From IMG/VR virus record IMGVR_UViG_3300032084_001916, positions 1 to 55,935 of that record: a stretch of DNA of 55,935 nucleotides, one strand, 5' to 3'. A program made the translations under genes and the position numbers. The number at the start of each line of letters is the position of its first letter. Positions within the stretch are counted from its first letter, which is position 1. The notes under the pieces were generated by a model, which saw only the letters and a program-made list of their open reading frames with translations, made no database searches and had not been told where the DNA came from. Origin of the DNA: a virus. Below, in pieces: positions 47,826-55,935 of the stretch.

Positions 47826-50800
47826 CATTTCCTCCTTTATTTTGAGATTGTCCCCAAGTTGCAATTTTTGAACTTGGTATACCATCTTCTTTAAAATATA
47901 AATCCCTAGATGCTCTTTGACTTGGCATCTCTTGTGATGTCATATTGGGATGTCCCGGTTCTAAAGATGTGGGAACTCTACCTTGCCCCACTGTGTTTGA
48001 AGCAGTATTGTATCCTGCCTGATTCATAAGCCCAAAATTTCCTTGAAATTCCTGAGCTGCGTCATTTAGCTGCTCATCTGAAAGTATTGATCCTTTAACT
48101 TCAACATTCGTTGAATTAACAATATTACTACTATTTCCAAAATTATCTGGACCGGCCTGAAAACCTCCCGGCCTGTAGTTCTCTAATTGTGGCATGATAG
48201 TAATTATTTCATGTCTTGGTGCATTTCTAGAAGATTGGTCTCCCCCACCAGCAGAATTAATTGACCTTAAAGCACCTCCTAGAGAATTATAAAGAGCGGT
48301 TATGTTTACGTTGCCAGACTGTCCTTTACCAAAGCCTTTTCTCAGCTGTGCATTTCTCTCGTCTTGAATTCTTTGCTGCTGCCTTGTTATTCTTGCAATA
48401 TTTCCTTCTCTTTGTTTTTGTAATTTTCCAAACTTCATTGTGTATAAAGAAAGTTGATATTCTGTATTAATTCCATTTGCTCCAACATTAACAGTAATAT
48501 TAGATACCAAAGGACCATTTGCAGAAATAGCTCTACCTAGAAAAACACCACCGAAAGGAACACCAGCAACCTGAAATGCACCGCGACCAGATGTTAATAA
48601 AGCTCCAGTTGTTAATCCAGCTTTAATGTTTCCAGCTGCATTCATGCCAGCGTATCCATTAAAGTTCCAAGGCGCTAAATTTTCGTCCTGACTAAATTCT
48701 ATTTTTCCTCCACCATTTTGAGTTGCCCAAGGTCCATAAGTCCTGTCTCTGGATAAGAATGGGATAGCCACAACGTCTGGATAAACCGGAGAACCGGGAA
48801 CGAATTGCTTACTTACTTCAGTGAAACCTTGATTTTCTCTTACCTTATTTATAGCTTGAATAAGACCTTCGCCCAAAGGTGGAGTTGCGTATTCTCTTGT
48901 TAAATTAGTTGGTGTGCCTCTAAGGGCTGGTCTATTAAAACCACATAAACCTCTCACAACATCTGCTCCAAGAAAATGCTTTATAAGTAAAGTATTACCA
49001 GCTTGCAGTGGGCCATCTCTAAGTCTAGAATCTATAGATGGTTCTGCCCTATTAGGCAAAGTTATCAAACAGTAAATATGATTTGTATCTGGGAAAAATA
49101 CAGTAATACCATTTTCAGTAGTAGCGTCATAGTGAACGACATCACATGCAGCACCAGCTCTCTGCAATGGGATTGGCTGTGCATATGAATATCCAATTGC
49201 ATTCTCATATTCACAAGTATCAGGATTAAATATTTTCTTTTCAGGAGATATGGTCCAATTAAAATTAACATGTTGCCCATAAACTTTAAGTTTTTGCTGT
49301 GAAGTTTGGGGAGCCATATAAAATTCTTCATCCACAGTGGCTTTTACAAAAGCTACTTGTGCTGCTAAATTACTACCCGGAGCTAGAGCCTCTTGCCCAT
49401 CACTTAAATTATCCAAACTATAGCTAAGATCAGGAACTGAAAAGCCAGCCTGATTAACTTGAAGACTAATTGTATCTGGACTAAATGATTTAAATAACAA
49501 ATGTTGAGAATGATCAAATCTAACGTATGCAGATGTTCTGTTGTTTCCAAGATCAAATAATGTAAAATCTGCTGGAGCCAAACCTTGGAAGATATGCAAA
49601 GCTTGATCTCCATCTCCACCATTATTGTTTAATAAGTCAGACTCATAATAACCACCTTGAGTCGATGGAGTATAGTTAAATTCAAACTGCTTAGTAAGTG
49701 GGTTAAAATTATGTTCCAATGCTCCTACATAATCACCCGCATCTCCTAAAATTGCATCTTGCACATCAGGTCTTTGATATCCACCTGTAGTAATGTTTCT
49801 AGGTGGAAAACCAAAAGGTCCATTTGCAATATTTCCTCTATTATCTCTCGTTATAGTTTTATCATAGTATAGATTAACTTTTTGAGGAACTTTAACCAAA
49901 AACTTTTTACCTAAACACTCTTCAGCTACGCCTTTAACAAAATCAAAAACTTTTTTAGCATTTTCAAATCCTTGTTTTTCTAATGTTTGTGACACGCGAA
50001 TGACATTTGCTAGTCTTCCTCTCTTATTTTGATTTACACGTTTCAATCCTTTTATCAAACGTTCCTTTTCTATAGTTGACAAGTCAGTTCCGAGTTGGTC
50101 TTCTAAAGTGCCATCTTTAATATCTTCAATAATCATTCCCATAGTTTCTGCTTCTTGTTCAACAGCTTGAACAGCAGCATTACCAATAGATAGTGCAGAA
50201 GATGATGGCAAACCTATTGCCGTAGCTCTACCATAATATAGAGGATATCCATAATTAGGATTACAACCTACATTGCTTCCGTCGTTGGGCCAAACAGATC
50301 TGGGAACAGTAACTGCATAATTATTAGAAATTCTAGGATGATGTTGAACTGCTAGGCCAATTGGAGGTGTTGCCTGAAGCGCTGCTCCTTCTTCTACATC
50401 ATTTGCTTCAGTACTTTCCATATAAACATTATCATAATCAATTAAAAATTCTGACCACCTTTTAAAACCAGCTAAAGCAGATCTAAGCTCTAACTCAGTT
50501 GTCACATAGAAATTTCCAACGCCTATAGCATTTAAAGAAGTGGCATCTAACATAATCTGTTGATATGCTCCAATACCCTTCGGTAAAGCAACAATTTTTG
50601 AATTTTTAGAATCAGCACCTACTTTTCTAGGAAGTGTTCCAAAGTAAGGTAGGATCTGATACGATAGCGATTCTTCTAAAGTGTACCTTTTTGCCCAAGC
50701 TGGATTTCTATCAGAATAACCATGAAAATAATACATCTCTACTTCATTAGCGCCAACGACAAATTTATCGGTAGTAACAGTAGTTAATTCTTTTCCAAGA

Positions 50801-51969
50801 CTTTTTGACGTTATATTGGTTCCTGTTGGAAGTGCATCTAGGTAATCTTGAAGTGCGTTAGCGCTTTGAGCTTGTGATCTATCTATTCCATCAACCCTTA
50901 TTATGCCATGTAAAGCACCATCGCCAGTTTGATTAGCGAATCTTTGTTCTAAAAAGTTAGATGCAGGGTGATTAGTTATGGGCAACAGGGTAACAAACAG
51001 TTCTGTATTTGAAACCTCACAAACTTCTAAACATAAATCAAGCAAAGTCATTTGATCATAATCAATAAAATATAAATCATCTAATGCTGGCAGTCCAGAA
51101 AGGTCTACCATGTAATTATAGCCTCTAAACTTTATAAATCCCCCAAAACCAGCTTCATCATAAAGTGCAGGAATATCTCCAAAAAAACCTGTAAGAGCAT
51201 TGATTGCCTGAACAACTCTGAAGAATGGTATACCTTGTGGGCATCTCCTAGAAAAACCAGTGCCTGTTATTGGAAAACCTTTAACTCCACCTCCAAATTC
51301 TAGAGATTGTTGGACATTAAGAGCTAGTTCTCCGAACATATCACTTCCACCCGGAAAAAGACTCTTTGTGAAAAGACCAAATGGTAGAAAATCGTCAGGC
51401 GTATTAAACTCTAAAAATCCGTATATATTAAGTAAATTATCGTTATTAAATGTAGAGCCAGCATAACTATTTAAAATAAGAGAAACATTCGATAAAACTT
51501 CTCTGGGGTCTGTTAACTGACAAGAAATACTTGGATTACCACCAATGTCTCTCGACTCGTTAATAGCCTGTAGAATACCGCCAAAACAAAAATGATTGTT
51601 ACCACCAGCAACTTCATTTCCATAGATATTATTAAATACATTTATGTATGAAGTTGGTATATCGCTTTGCTTGTCACCAAATAAGAAGAAAAGAGGAGCG
51701 CCCGGACTTGGTGGATCAAAATTATCACCTACTAACACTTCGCCAGTAACTGGATCTTCATGTTCAAAATATTCATCAGGAGTTAAGTTTACACTAAGAG
51801 TAGATGGACTATCACCAAAGCCTGCTGTGCAAGTAAAATCCTTAATCGTTGTGTTTAAAAAAGTTTGTTGTTCATAAGCTGGCACGAGCGTGGTAGATGG
51901 TTGAAAATACTTTTTAAGTTTTTCACCATTTCCAGTGTTACCATCACTTCCTCTAAATAAACTAGACAT
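47812..51969 (-). CDS. Very large virion protein, probable tail/baseplate hub-like, 1385 aa
   Basis: The largest protein of the window. Start ATG at 51969 with AAGGAG at ideal distance. The N-terminal ~330 residues contain FTCTAGFGDSPSTLSVNLTP, FCFGGILQAINESRDIGGNP, and QLTDPREVLSNVSLILNSYA, a pattern (FGGIL...s...DP+E.L....LILN.Y) reminiscent of phage tail-hub proteins. A Lys/Gln/Arg-rich coiled coil (KLQKQREGNIARITRQQQRI) lies at about residues 1175-1210, followed by a Gly/Asn-rich C-terminus. Many prolines and no membrane segment. Assignment as a hub is inference from these fragments; as a virion protein it is firm from context. Confidence 0.6.
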   Translation of the reverse strand: MSSLFRGSDGNTGNGEKLKKYFQPSTTLVPAYEQQTFLNTTIKDFTCTAGFGDSPSTLSVNLTPDEYFEHEDPVTGEVLVGDNFDPPSPGAPLFFLFGDKQSDIPTSYINVFNNIYGNEVAGGNNHFCFGGILQAINESRDIGGNPSISCQLTDPREVLSNVSLILNSYAGSTFNNDNLLNIYGFLEFNTPDDFLPFGLFTKSLFPGGSDMFGELALNVQQSLEFGGGVKGFPITGTGFSRRCPQGIPFFRVVQAINALTGFFGDIPALYDEAGFGGFIKFRGYNYMVDLSGLPALDDLYFIDYDQMTLLDLCLEVCEVSNTELFVTLLPITNHPASNFLEQRFANQTGDGALHGIIRVDGIDRSQAQSANALQDYLDALPTGTNITSKSLGKELTTVTTDKFVVGANEVEMYYFHGYSDRNPAWAKRYTLEESLSYQILPYFGTLPRKVGADSKNSKIVALPKGIGAYQQIMLDATSLNAIGVGNFYVTTELELRSALAGFKRWSEFLIDYDNVYMESTEANDVEEGAALQATPPIGLAVQHHPRISNNYAVTVPRSVWPNDGSNVGCNPNYGYPLYYGRATAIGLPSSSALSIGNAAVQAVEQEAETMGMIIEDIKDGTLEDQLGTDLSTIEKERLIKGLKRVNQNKRGRLANVIRVSQTLEKQGFENAKKVFDFVKGVAEECLGKKFLVKVPQKVNLYYDKTITRDNRGNIANGPFGFPPRNITTGGYQRPDVQDAILGDAGDYVGALEHNFNPLTKQFEFNYTPSTQGGYYESDLLNNNGGDGDQALHIFQGLAPADFTLFDLGNNRTSAYVRFDHSQHLLFKSFSPDTISLQVNQAGFSVPDLSYSLDNLSDGQEALAPGSNLAAQVAFVKATVDEEFYMAPQTSQQKLKVYGQHVNFNWTISPEKKIFNPDTCEYENAIGYSYAQPIPLQRAGAACDVVHYDATTENGITVFFPDTNHIYCLITLPNRAEPSIDSRLRDGPLQAGNTLLIKHFLGADVVRGLCGFNRPALRGTPTNLTREYATPPLGEGLIQAINKVRENQGFTEVSKQFVPGSPVYPDVVAIPFLSRDRTYGPWATQNGGGKIEFSQDENLAPWNFNGYAGMNAAGNIKAGLTTGALLTSGRGAFQVAGVPFGGVFLGRAISANGPLVSNITVNVGANGINTEYQLSLYTMKFGKLQKQREGNIARITRQQQRIQDERNAQLRKGFGKGQSGNVNITALYNSLGGALRSINSAGGGDQSSRNAPRHEIITIMPQLENYRPGGFQAGPDNFGNSSNIVNSTNVEVKGSILSDEQLNDAAQEFQGNFGLMNQAGYNTASNTVGQGRVPTSLEPGHPNMTSQEMPSQRASRDLYFKEDGIPSSKIATWGQSQNKGGNDGAV

Positions 51970-52303
51970 TTTTATCGCTCCTTAATTTATATCCTACAGT
52001 TCCTTCGTTTGTAGGAAAAATACCAAGTACAGCATTTGACGTTGCTGAAGCTGGCCCACGATTGGTTGATATTGCGCTAACTTCAGTAACTACACCACCA
52101 ATTACTTCGTGAGCAGCAAGTAATCCGTAATACGAGCTGTTTGCTTCACCAGAACTAACTATACCATCATCAAAAATATTAGTGCCTTTAAAACCACCGT
52201 TTAAACCTCTGTTGTATCTGCTATTTACACTGTGTGCAGGATCATCAAAATAATTACCTTTTGATGGATAAGCTAAAAGACCGCTTGGGCTAGGTAATGA
52301 CAT
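51962..52303 (-). CDS. Small virion-associated protein, 113 aa
   Basis: A Gly/Ser/Asn-rich protein with short motifs (SPSGLLAYPSKGNYFDDPAH, NRGLNGGFKGTNIFDDGIVS) and no catalytic residues. It is encoded between two large structural genes, with overlap of eight bases to the downstream one, and its start has aaggtg upstream. A minor structural or spacer protein is likely from position. No family recognised. Confidence 0.55.
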   Translation of the reverse strand: MSLPSPSGLLAYPSKGNYFDDPAHSVNSRYNRGLNGGFKGTNIFDDGIVSSGEANSSYYGLLAAHEVIGGVVTEVSAISTNRGPASATSNAVLGIFPTNEGTVGYKLRSDKNV

Positions 52304-52314
52304 AATTATACACC

Positions 52315-53781
52315 TTAATCAGATAATTCATAAGTCCAACTACAGTTCAAGCTATAAGCGCCTGTTTTTGGATTCCAAGTTTCTTGAGGAGCATTCACAA
52401 AGTATTTCCTTACATTACTTTCTTGTGATGGAGATAAATCATTTACTATTCTTGATATTTCAGTAGCAAAAGGCGCAACTAAACTGGGCTTGGTTAGAAG
52501 TAAGTCAGATCTACTATCACCATAACCAAGTCTGCTAGGATCAACTACGAACTCGATACTTAAACTTCTAGTAAATTCAGTTCTAGTTCCCATGCCCTGA
52601 AGTATAGGTCCAGTACCTCTACCTATAATTGGTATCACACTAAATACATCTCCGGGGTACGTATCATTGATAGTAATATTTTCAGTTAATACTCCATCAA
52701 AAATATTAACTGGTCTATTGTCAAAACTTATGTTATAACTAACAGTACCCTCATCAGGATTAAATGCTGCACTAACTGATTTTGGTTGACTATTCATGCT
52801 GTGTTCTGTAGCACCGTTCGCCCTTGTGTACAAATGAGAAGCAGTGCCAAAATCGCCATTATTAGACAAACTTAGCCATTCAGTTCTAGCATTATCATCT
52901 GCATTACTACCTGTGCCATCAGTTGTTGTGTCAAATCCACGTATGTTTCCATCTATAGAAACTTCAGTAAATCCTCCTGTACTAGAAGATGTATTTACAG
53001 TAAAGGACTCATGATGCTTGTTGCCAGAAGGTCCAATAAGCCAAGTATCTGAAATAGTATAACTACCAGCAGCTACATCAATACTTTGTGACCTTCTATG
53101 TTTATAAGAAGCATAGCCTTCTAGTTCTAGTAGACCAGCTTCTAAACCACCGTCTGGATAAGCAGCAGCAGAAGTAGCATCATAACCCGCATTGGTAAGA
53201 TATGTTTTAGCGTTGTACCATGCCGCACATGAACCAGCAGGATCACCAGTAGTAGAATCATCTACATCAGCATTTTCTCTGCCAACCGCAGTAACGTTTC
53301 TCGTCACTGTGTAATACTTTATATTTTCCCCATAAGTATTATCTTGTTCTACACTGTAATCTTCGCCAAAAGATTCTATTTTACCTGCACCACCATCACC
53401 ACAAGCTTCAGCGGTAGCGTCTCTACTATAAGCTATTAGATTTACTGTGTAGGGTGCGTGGTTAATGTATACACCCTCTCCAAAACTTATATCCAAAAGT
53501 CTACATTGAAATTCTTGATTTCCAACTTCTAGCTTTACCCACTCTTTATCAACAAAGTGACTTTCAATACCCTGCTGCGAACTAAGTATAACATTTAATC
53601 TAGAAGAAGGGACTTCTGCTTCATCTGAGCCTCCACCAGATATATCAACAACAAAACCAGTTAATGTTATATTATATACTTTAGTAAACCTAGCCGTTTT
53701 ATTTCTGTCTTGGGATACAGATATGCTGACAAACGGTGCTGGTATTATGTCGCTACCTTCAACTTTTACTACTGATGCCAT
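52315..53781 (-). CDS. Virion structural protein, 488 aa
   Basis: A beta-sandwich-looking protein: PAPFVSISVSQDRNKTARF, KVYNITLTGFVVDISGGG, LEVGNQEFQCRLLDISFGEG and VNLIAYSRDATAEACG near the N-terminus; a Ser/Thr/Gly-rich middle (about residues 150-330); and a C-terminal part VSYNISFDNRPVNIFDGVLT, TRTEFTRSLSIEFVVDPSRL, and SLNCSWTYELSD. Such alternating strands are typical of tail-tube, tail-terminator or baseplate wedge proteins. Start has AAAGGAAA. A 21-base gap separates it from the upstream FG-GAP protein. Confidence 0.6.
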   Translation of the reverse strand: MASVVKVEGSDIIPAPFVSISVSQDRNKTARFTKVYNITLTGFVVDISGGGSDEAEVPSSRLNVILSSQQGIESHFVDKEWVKLEVGNQEFQCRLLDISFGEGVYINHAPYTVNLIAYSRDATAEACGDGGAGKIESFGEDYSVEQDNTYGENIKYYTVTRNVTAVGRENADVDDSTTGDPAGSCAAWYNAKTYLTNAGYDATSAAAYPDGGLEAGLLELEGYASYKHRRSQSIDVAAGSYTISDTWLIGPSGNKHHESFTVNTSSSTGGFTEVSIDGNIRGFDTTTDGTGSNADDNARTEWLSLSNNGDFGTASHLYTRANGATEHSMNSQPKSVSAAFNPDEGTVSYNISFDNRPVNIFDGVLTENITINDTYPGDVFSVIPIIGRGTGPILQGMGTRTEFTRSLSIEFVVDPSRLGYGDSRSDLLLTKPSLVAPFATEISRIVNDLSPSQESNVRKYFVNAPQETWNPKTGAYSLNCSWTYELSD

Positions 53782-53802
53782 GATTATTTCCTTTGTATGC
53801 TA

Positions 53803-55935
53803 TTATGGACTTGGCGTTGTCGTAACACCACTAGAATATAAATTAAAACCAGATCCAGAGAATACTCCAGAAACCATATCTGGAATGTTGCTAGCATATA
53901 GTCCCAATCCACTACTTAATACACGCCCTTCAGCTACTTCTGCGAATAAATTCATGGAACCACTAGCTACTGGAGGTCTTCCACTGGTGTATAGAGTGAA
54001 GTTTCTATTATCAATTGGAACTCCTCTGAACCTTTGTCCTGTTATTTCTTTTATAAATGGTCTGTGGACAACAAAGCCTCTTTGTGAAGGATCTTGACCA
54101 GATACTTCTAAGAATATCTCTCCCTCATTATTTGTATACAAAACTCCACTTGTTTCATGCTCTGTATTTAATCCACCGCTATTGTGAACTTCAAGATATA
54201 TAAAATCACTAACGTTAGATGTTTGAGATCTATCTATGCCAGAATCACTATATATTCTAGCTTGTAAGAATATTCCGGTGTTGGCAGTTGTCTGGTCTGG
54301 GACTCTCAATATACCATCACTAACATACGCAGCGCCAGCGTCTAGCCCCATCGTAAATGTTGTATGATTACCACTAGTCGCAAACTTATGATGAGGAGAT
54401 CCTACAGCAAATATGTAATCACTATCTGATGTCTTATCTCTAGAGACAGACAAAGCTTTACCAAAGTAATCATTTTCAGATCCAGATGCAGATACTGTCT
54501 TTTGCAATCTAGAATTGTAACCCTGTGGTACGAGTTTCTGTACCAGCTGCCAATCTTTAGTTCTGCTATCCCAATCACTTACTGCGTCTTCATAGACAAA
54601 AACTGCTCCATTATTAAGAACAGCTGTTACTCCACTGCCACCTAGAGCATACTCATGCCTTACGCCCGACTCACCCATGTCATATATATTTCTTTCAGGT
54701 ATATCAATAGAAGCAGAGAACGCTTTATGATTAAATGCTCCACTTGCTTCACCTCCCCTAGAGAATATCATTTCCTCAAAATTAGGGAAGTCATGCCCCG
54801 GCGCTCCAACAGCAAGTACATCATCACGGAAATCAACTGAATAACCAAATTGATCAGTTACTCTAGTAAGATGATCTAGCTCTCCAGAAGTGTAAGCGTG
54901 ATTACCCAAATGCAAAGAACCAGATGCAAGCTCTACATCAAATATATCTTGACCAACATTAATACTCGTAGGTCTAAACTTACGAACTACGTTCCAACTC
55001 TTACTACTTCCACCAACTACACCGTAATCACTCAAGGTTCTAGTTCCACGCTCGTACAAGAATGCAGAACCAGCACCACCTCCATAGCTAGTAATCGTTC
55101 CAGATATTGCTTCGTATCTAGGCGTGTTACCAGAAACAGCAGTCCAAGTAGTTGGAGTTTCTGAAGAGAAAGCAGCAAAAGGTGAACCAACAACAAGTTT
55201 ATTATCACGTATAGCTACAGAGTATCCAAACAAATCACCCGGATATCCAGAAGGTAATTTGTCAAAATCAAGATAATCATAACCTTTATCTTTGAGTAGT
55301 TGTGGCATCTGCCCATAGAATGCATCAGCATACATAGTGCCATCTATAATTCCACTAAACTTAGCAGTTCCCCCGTAGATATATTGTTCTTGATCAAATG
55401 ATGCAATTTGTGCTTTTTTAAGAGCAGGTACTTGTTCGGGGCGAGGAGGAAGATCTGTTGGCAATATATACAATGGACTTTCACCAATATCAATATCTAA
55501 AATAGTAATAACATTTCCATTTCTTTCTGCTGCTGGATCAACATCATCCATGAAATTATTCATCTGTAATCCTGAAGTTGGAGTAGTTCCATCTCCAGCG
55601 AACCTAATCATTAACCCAGAATTACCAGTGGAGTTAAAGAGTTTTTGAGGACTAGATTGAACAGGGGCTTTGATTCTTGATATCACATTGTAGGAATTGC
55701 CCTGATTTTCATCTGGGAAAACAGTGTCTGGATATAAACTATTTAGAAAATCAGCAACAGTGTCATGTATAACTCCATTTTCATTAGCAATCCTACTACC
55801 CTGAATTAGACTAGCATCAGTCAAAACAGTAATCCTAGACTTATCAACGCCAACATCAAAAGGTCTTTGGTGATATACTTCTTGGGCTGCTACAACTGGA
55901 CCGTCATCAATTAAACCATCAGGATTTCTTTCAAT
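53803..55935 (-). CDS. FG-GAP repeat (beta-propeller) virion protein, 5' end missing
   Basis: The frame is open from the stop at 53803 to the right edge, so the start lies outside the window and the visible part is 710 codons; an internal TTG at 55824 is not the true start. Integrin-like FG-GAP repeats are clear: FGYSVAIRDNKLVVGSPFAA, FGYSVDFRDDVLAVGAPGHD, and FGKALSVSRD with IFAVGSPHH, each a propeller blade with DxDxDG-like loops replaced by RDN/RDD. The last 70 residues contain a different repeat (LYTSG, MNLFAE, LGLYASN, FNLYSSG) of about 18-20 residues. Likely a surface-exposed virion or receptor-interacting protein; first visible gene of the minus block. Confidence 0.7.
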   Translation of the reverse strand: MERNPDGLIDDGPVVAAQEVYHQRPFDVGVDKSRITVLTDASLIQGSRIANENGVIHDTVADFLNSLYPDTVFPDENQGNSYNVISRIKAPVQSSPQKLFNSTGNSGLMIRFAGDGTTPTSGLQMNNFMDDVDPAAERNGNVITILDIDIGESPLYILPTDLPPRPEQVPALKKAQIASFDQEQYIYGGTAKFSGIIDGTMYADAFYGQMPQLLKDKGYDYLDFDKLPSGYPGDLFGYSVAIRDNKLVVGSPFAAFSSETPTTWTAVSGNTPRYEAISGTITSYGGGAGSAFLYERGTRTLSDYGVVGGSSKSWNVVRKFRPTSINVGQDIFDVELASGSLHLGNHAYTSGELDHLTRVTDQFGYSVDFRDDVLAVGAPGHDFPNFEEMIFSRGGEASGAFNHKAFSASIDIPERNIYDMGESGVRHEYALGGSGVTAVLNNGAVFVYEDAVSDWDSRTKDWQLVQKLVPQGYNSRLQKTVSASGSENDYFGKALSVSRDKTSDSDYIFAVGSPHHKFATSGNHTTFTMGLDAGAAYVSDGILRVPDQTTANTGIFLQARIYSDSGIDRSQTSNVSDFIYLEVHNSGGLNTEHETSGVLYTNNEGEIFLEVSGQDPSQRGFVVHRPFIKEITGQRFRGVPIDNRNFTLYTSGRPPVASGSMNLFAEVAEGRVLSSGLGLYASNIPDMVSGVFSGSGFNLYSSGVTTTPSP

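Noticed and set aside
47826-47885. Upstream extension of the 1140-residue structural protein
   Set aside because: The extension lies inside the preceding gene, while the ATG at 47825 has a perfect Shine-Dalgarno.
55822-55824. TTG at 55824 as the start of the FG-GAP protein
   Set aside because: The same frame stays open to the right edge for another 37 codons of similar composition, so the gene is truncated by the window and not started here.
1-55935. tRNA genes, integrase, attachment sites or a replication origin
   Set aside because: The gaps between genes are too short for tRNAs, and I saw no cloverleaf, integrase motif, paired att repeats or iteron cluster. A proper tRNA scan was not possible.

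Overview
The window is a stretch of an AT-rich tailed-phage (Caudoviricetes) genome, most likely from a lytic phage of a Gram-negative, probably aquatic, host. The evidence is the combination of virion genes (tail fibre, major-tropism-determinant-like protein, very large structural proteins) with a full replication set (DnaB-type helicase, DnaG-type primase, RecA-like recombinase, SSB, a Pol III alpha-type polymerase), nucleotide metabolism genes (B12-dependent ribonucleotide reductase, dUTPase, dNMP kinase) and PhoH. Genes are packed end to end, often with ATGA/GTGA/TTGA overlaps. There are no ribosomal, host-housekeeping or integrase genes and no tRNA that I can see. Host and lifestyle are inferences.

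Layout. (1) 1-1723 (+): 3' end of a repeat-rich tail fibre gene, a short tail protein with an Mtd-type N-terminus, and twin mini-genes of 39 and 34 codons. (2) 1744-3734 (+): small proteins, four of them with a single membrane segment. (3) 3755-10978 (+): nucleotide metabolism, PhoH, small DNA/RNA-associated proteins, RecA-like recombinase, a Vsr-like nuclease overprinted on a membrane mini-protein. (4) 10975-16056 (+): zinc-ribbon protein, GNA1-like acetyltransferase, helicase, primase, dNMP kinase, RecB/Cas4-like nuclease. (5) 16062-19373 (+): a glycosyltransferase, two probable head-associated proteins, a small membrane protein, a soluble PAP2 phosphatase. (6) 19402-31030 (+): sugar island I, with KDO-8-P-synthase-like, aldolase, CMP-sugar synthetase-like, RmlA, RmlB, RmlC-like, FdtA-like, RmlD-like, C-methyltransferase, two further methyltransferases, two 2OG-Fe(II) oxygenases, two glycosyltransferases and a HAD phosphatase. 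(7) 31043-35533 (+): a DNA polymerase III alpha subunit split into two genes with a DnaQ-type exonuclease and an endonuclease VII-like gene between the halves, then ssb. (8) 35540-41747 (+): sugar island II, with GT-B glycosyltransferases, a nucleotidyltransferase and degenerate partners. (9) 41752-43624 (+): Vsr-like putative homing endonuclease, a candidate recombination protein, a zinc-ribbon protein. (10) A bidirectional terminator at about 43632-43658, then 43657-55935 (-): six virion structural genes, the first running off the right edge.

How the genes fit together. The plus-strand block couples DNA replication and nucleotide supply with an unusually large glycan programme. One branch is predicted to make a CMP-activated 3-deoxy-ulosonic acid, the other a dTDP-linked, probably C-methylated deoxy-sugar. 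At least six glycosyltransferases could use these donors. I see no lipid-linked export or polymerisation genes (Wzx, Wzy, ABC transporter, ligase), so a cytoplasmic acceptor such as virion protein or DNA, or hijacking of the host surface-glycan export, are the competing readings. The two observations most worth following are this glycan system and the split polymerase. All functional assignments rest on recognising motifs by eye; no database search was run.
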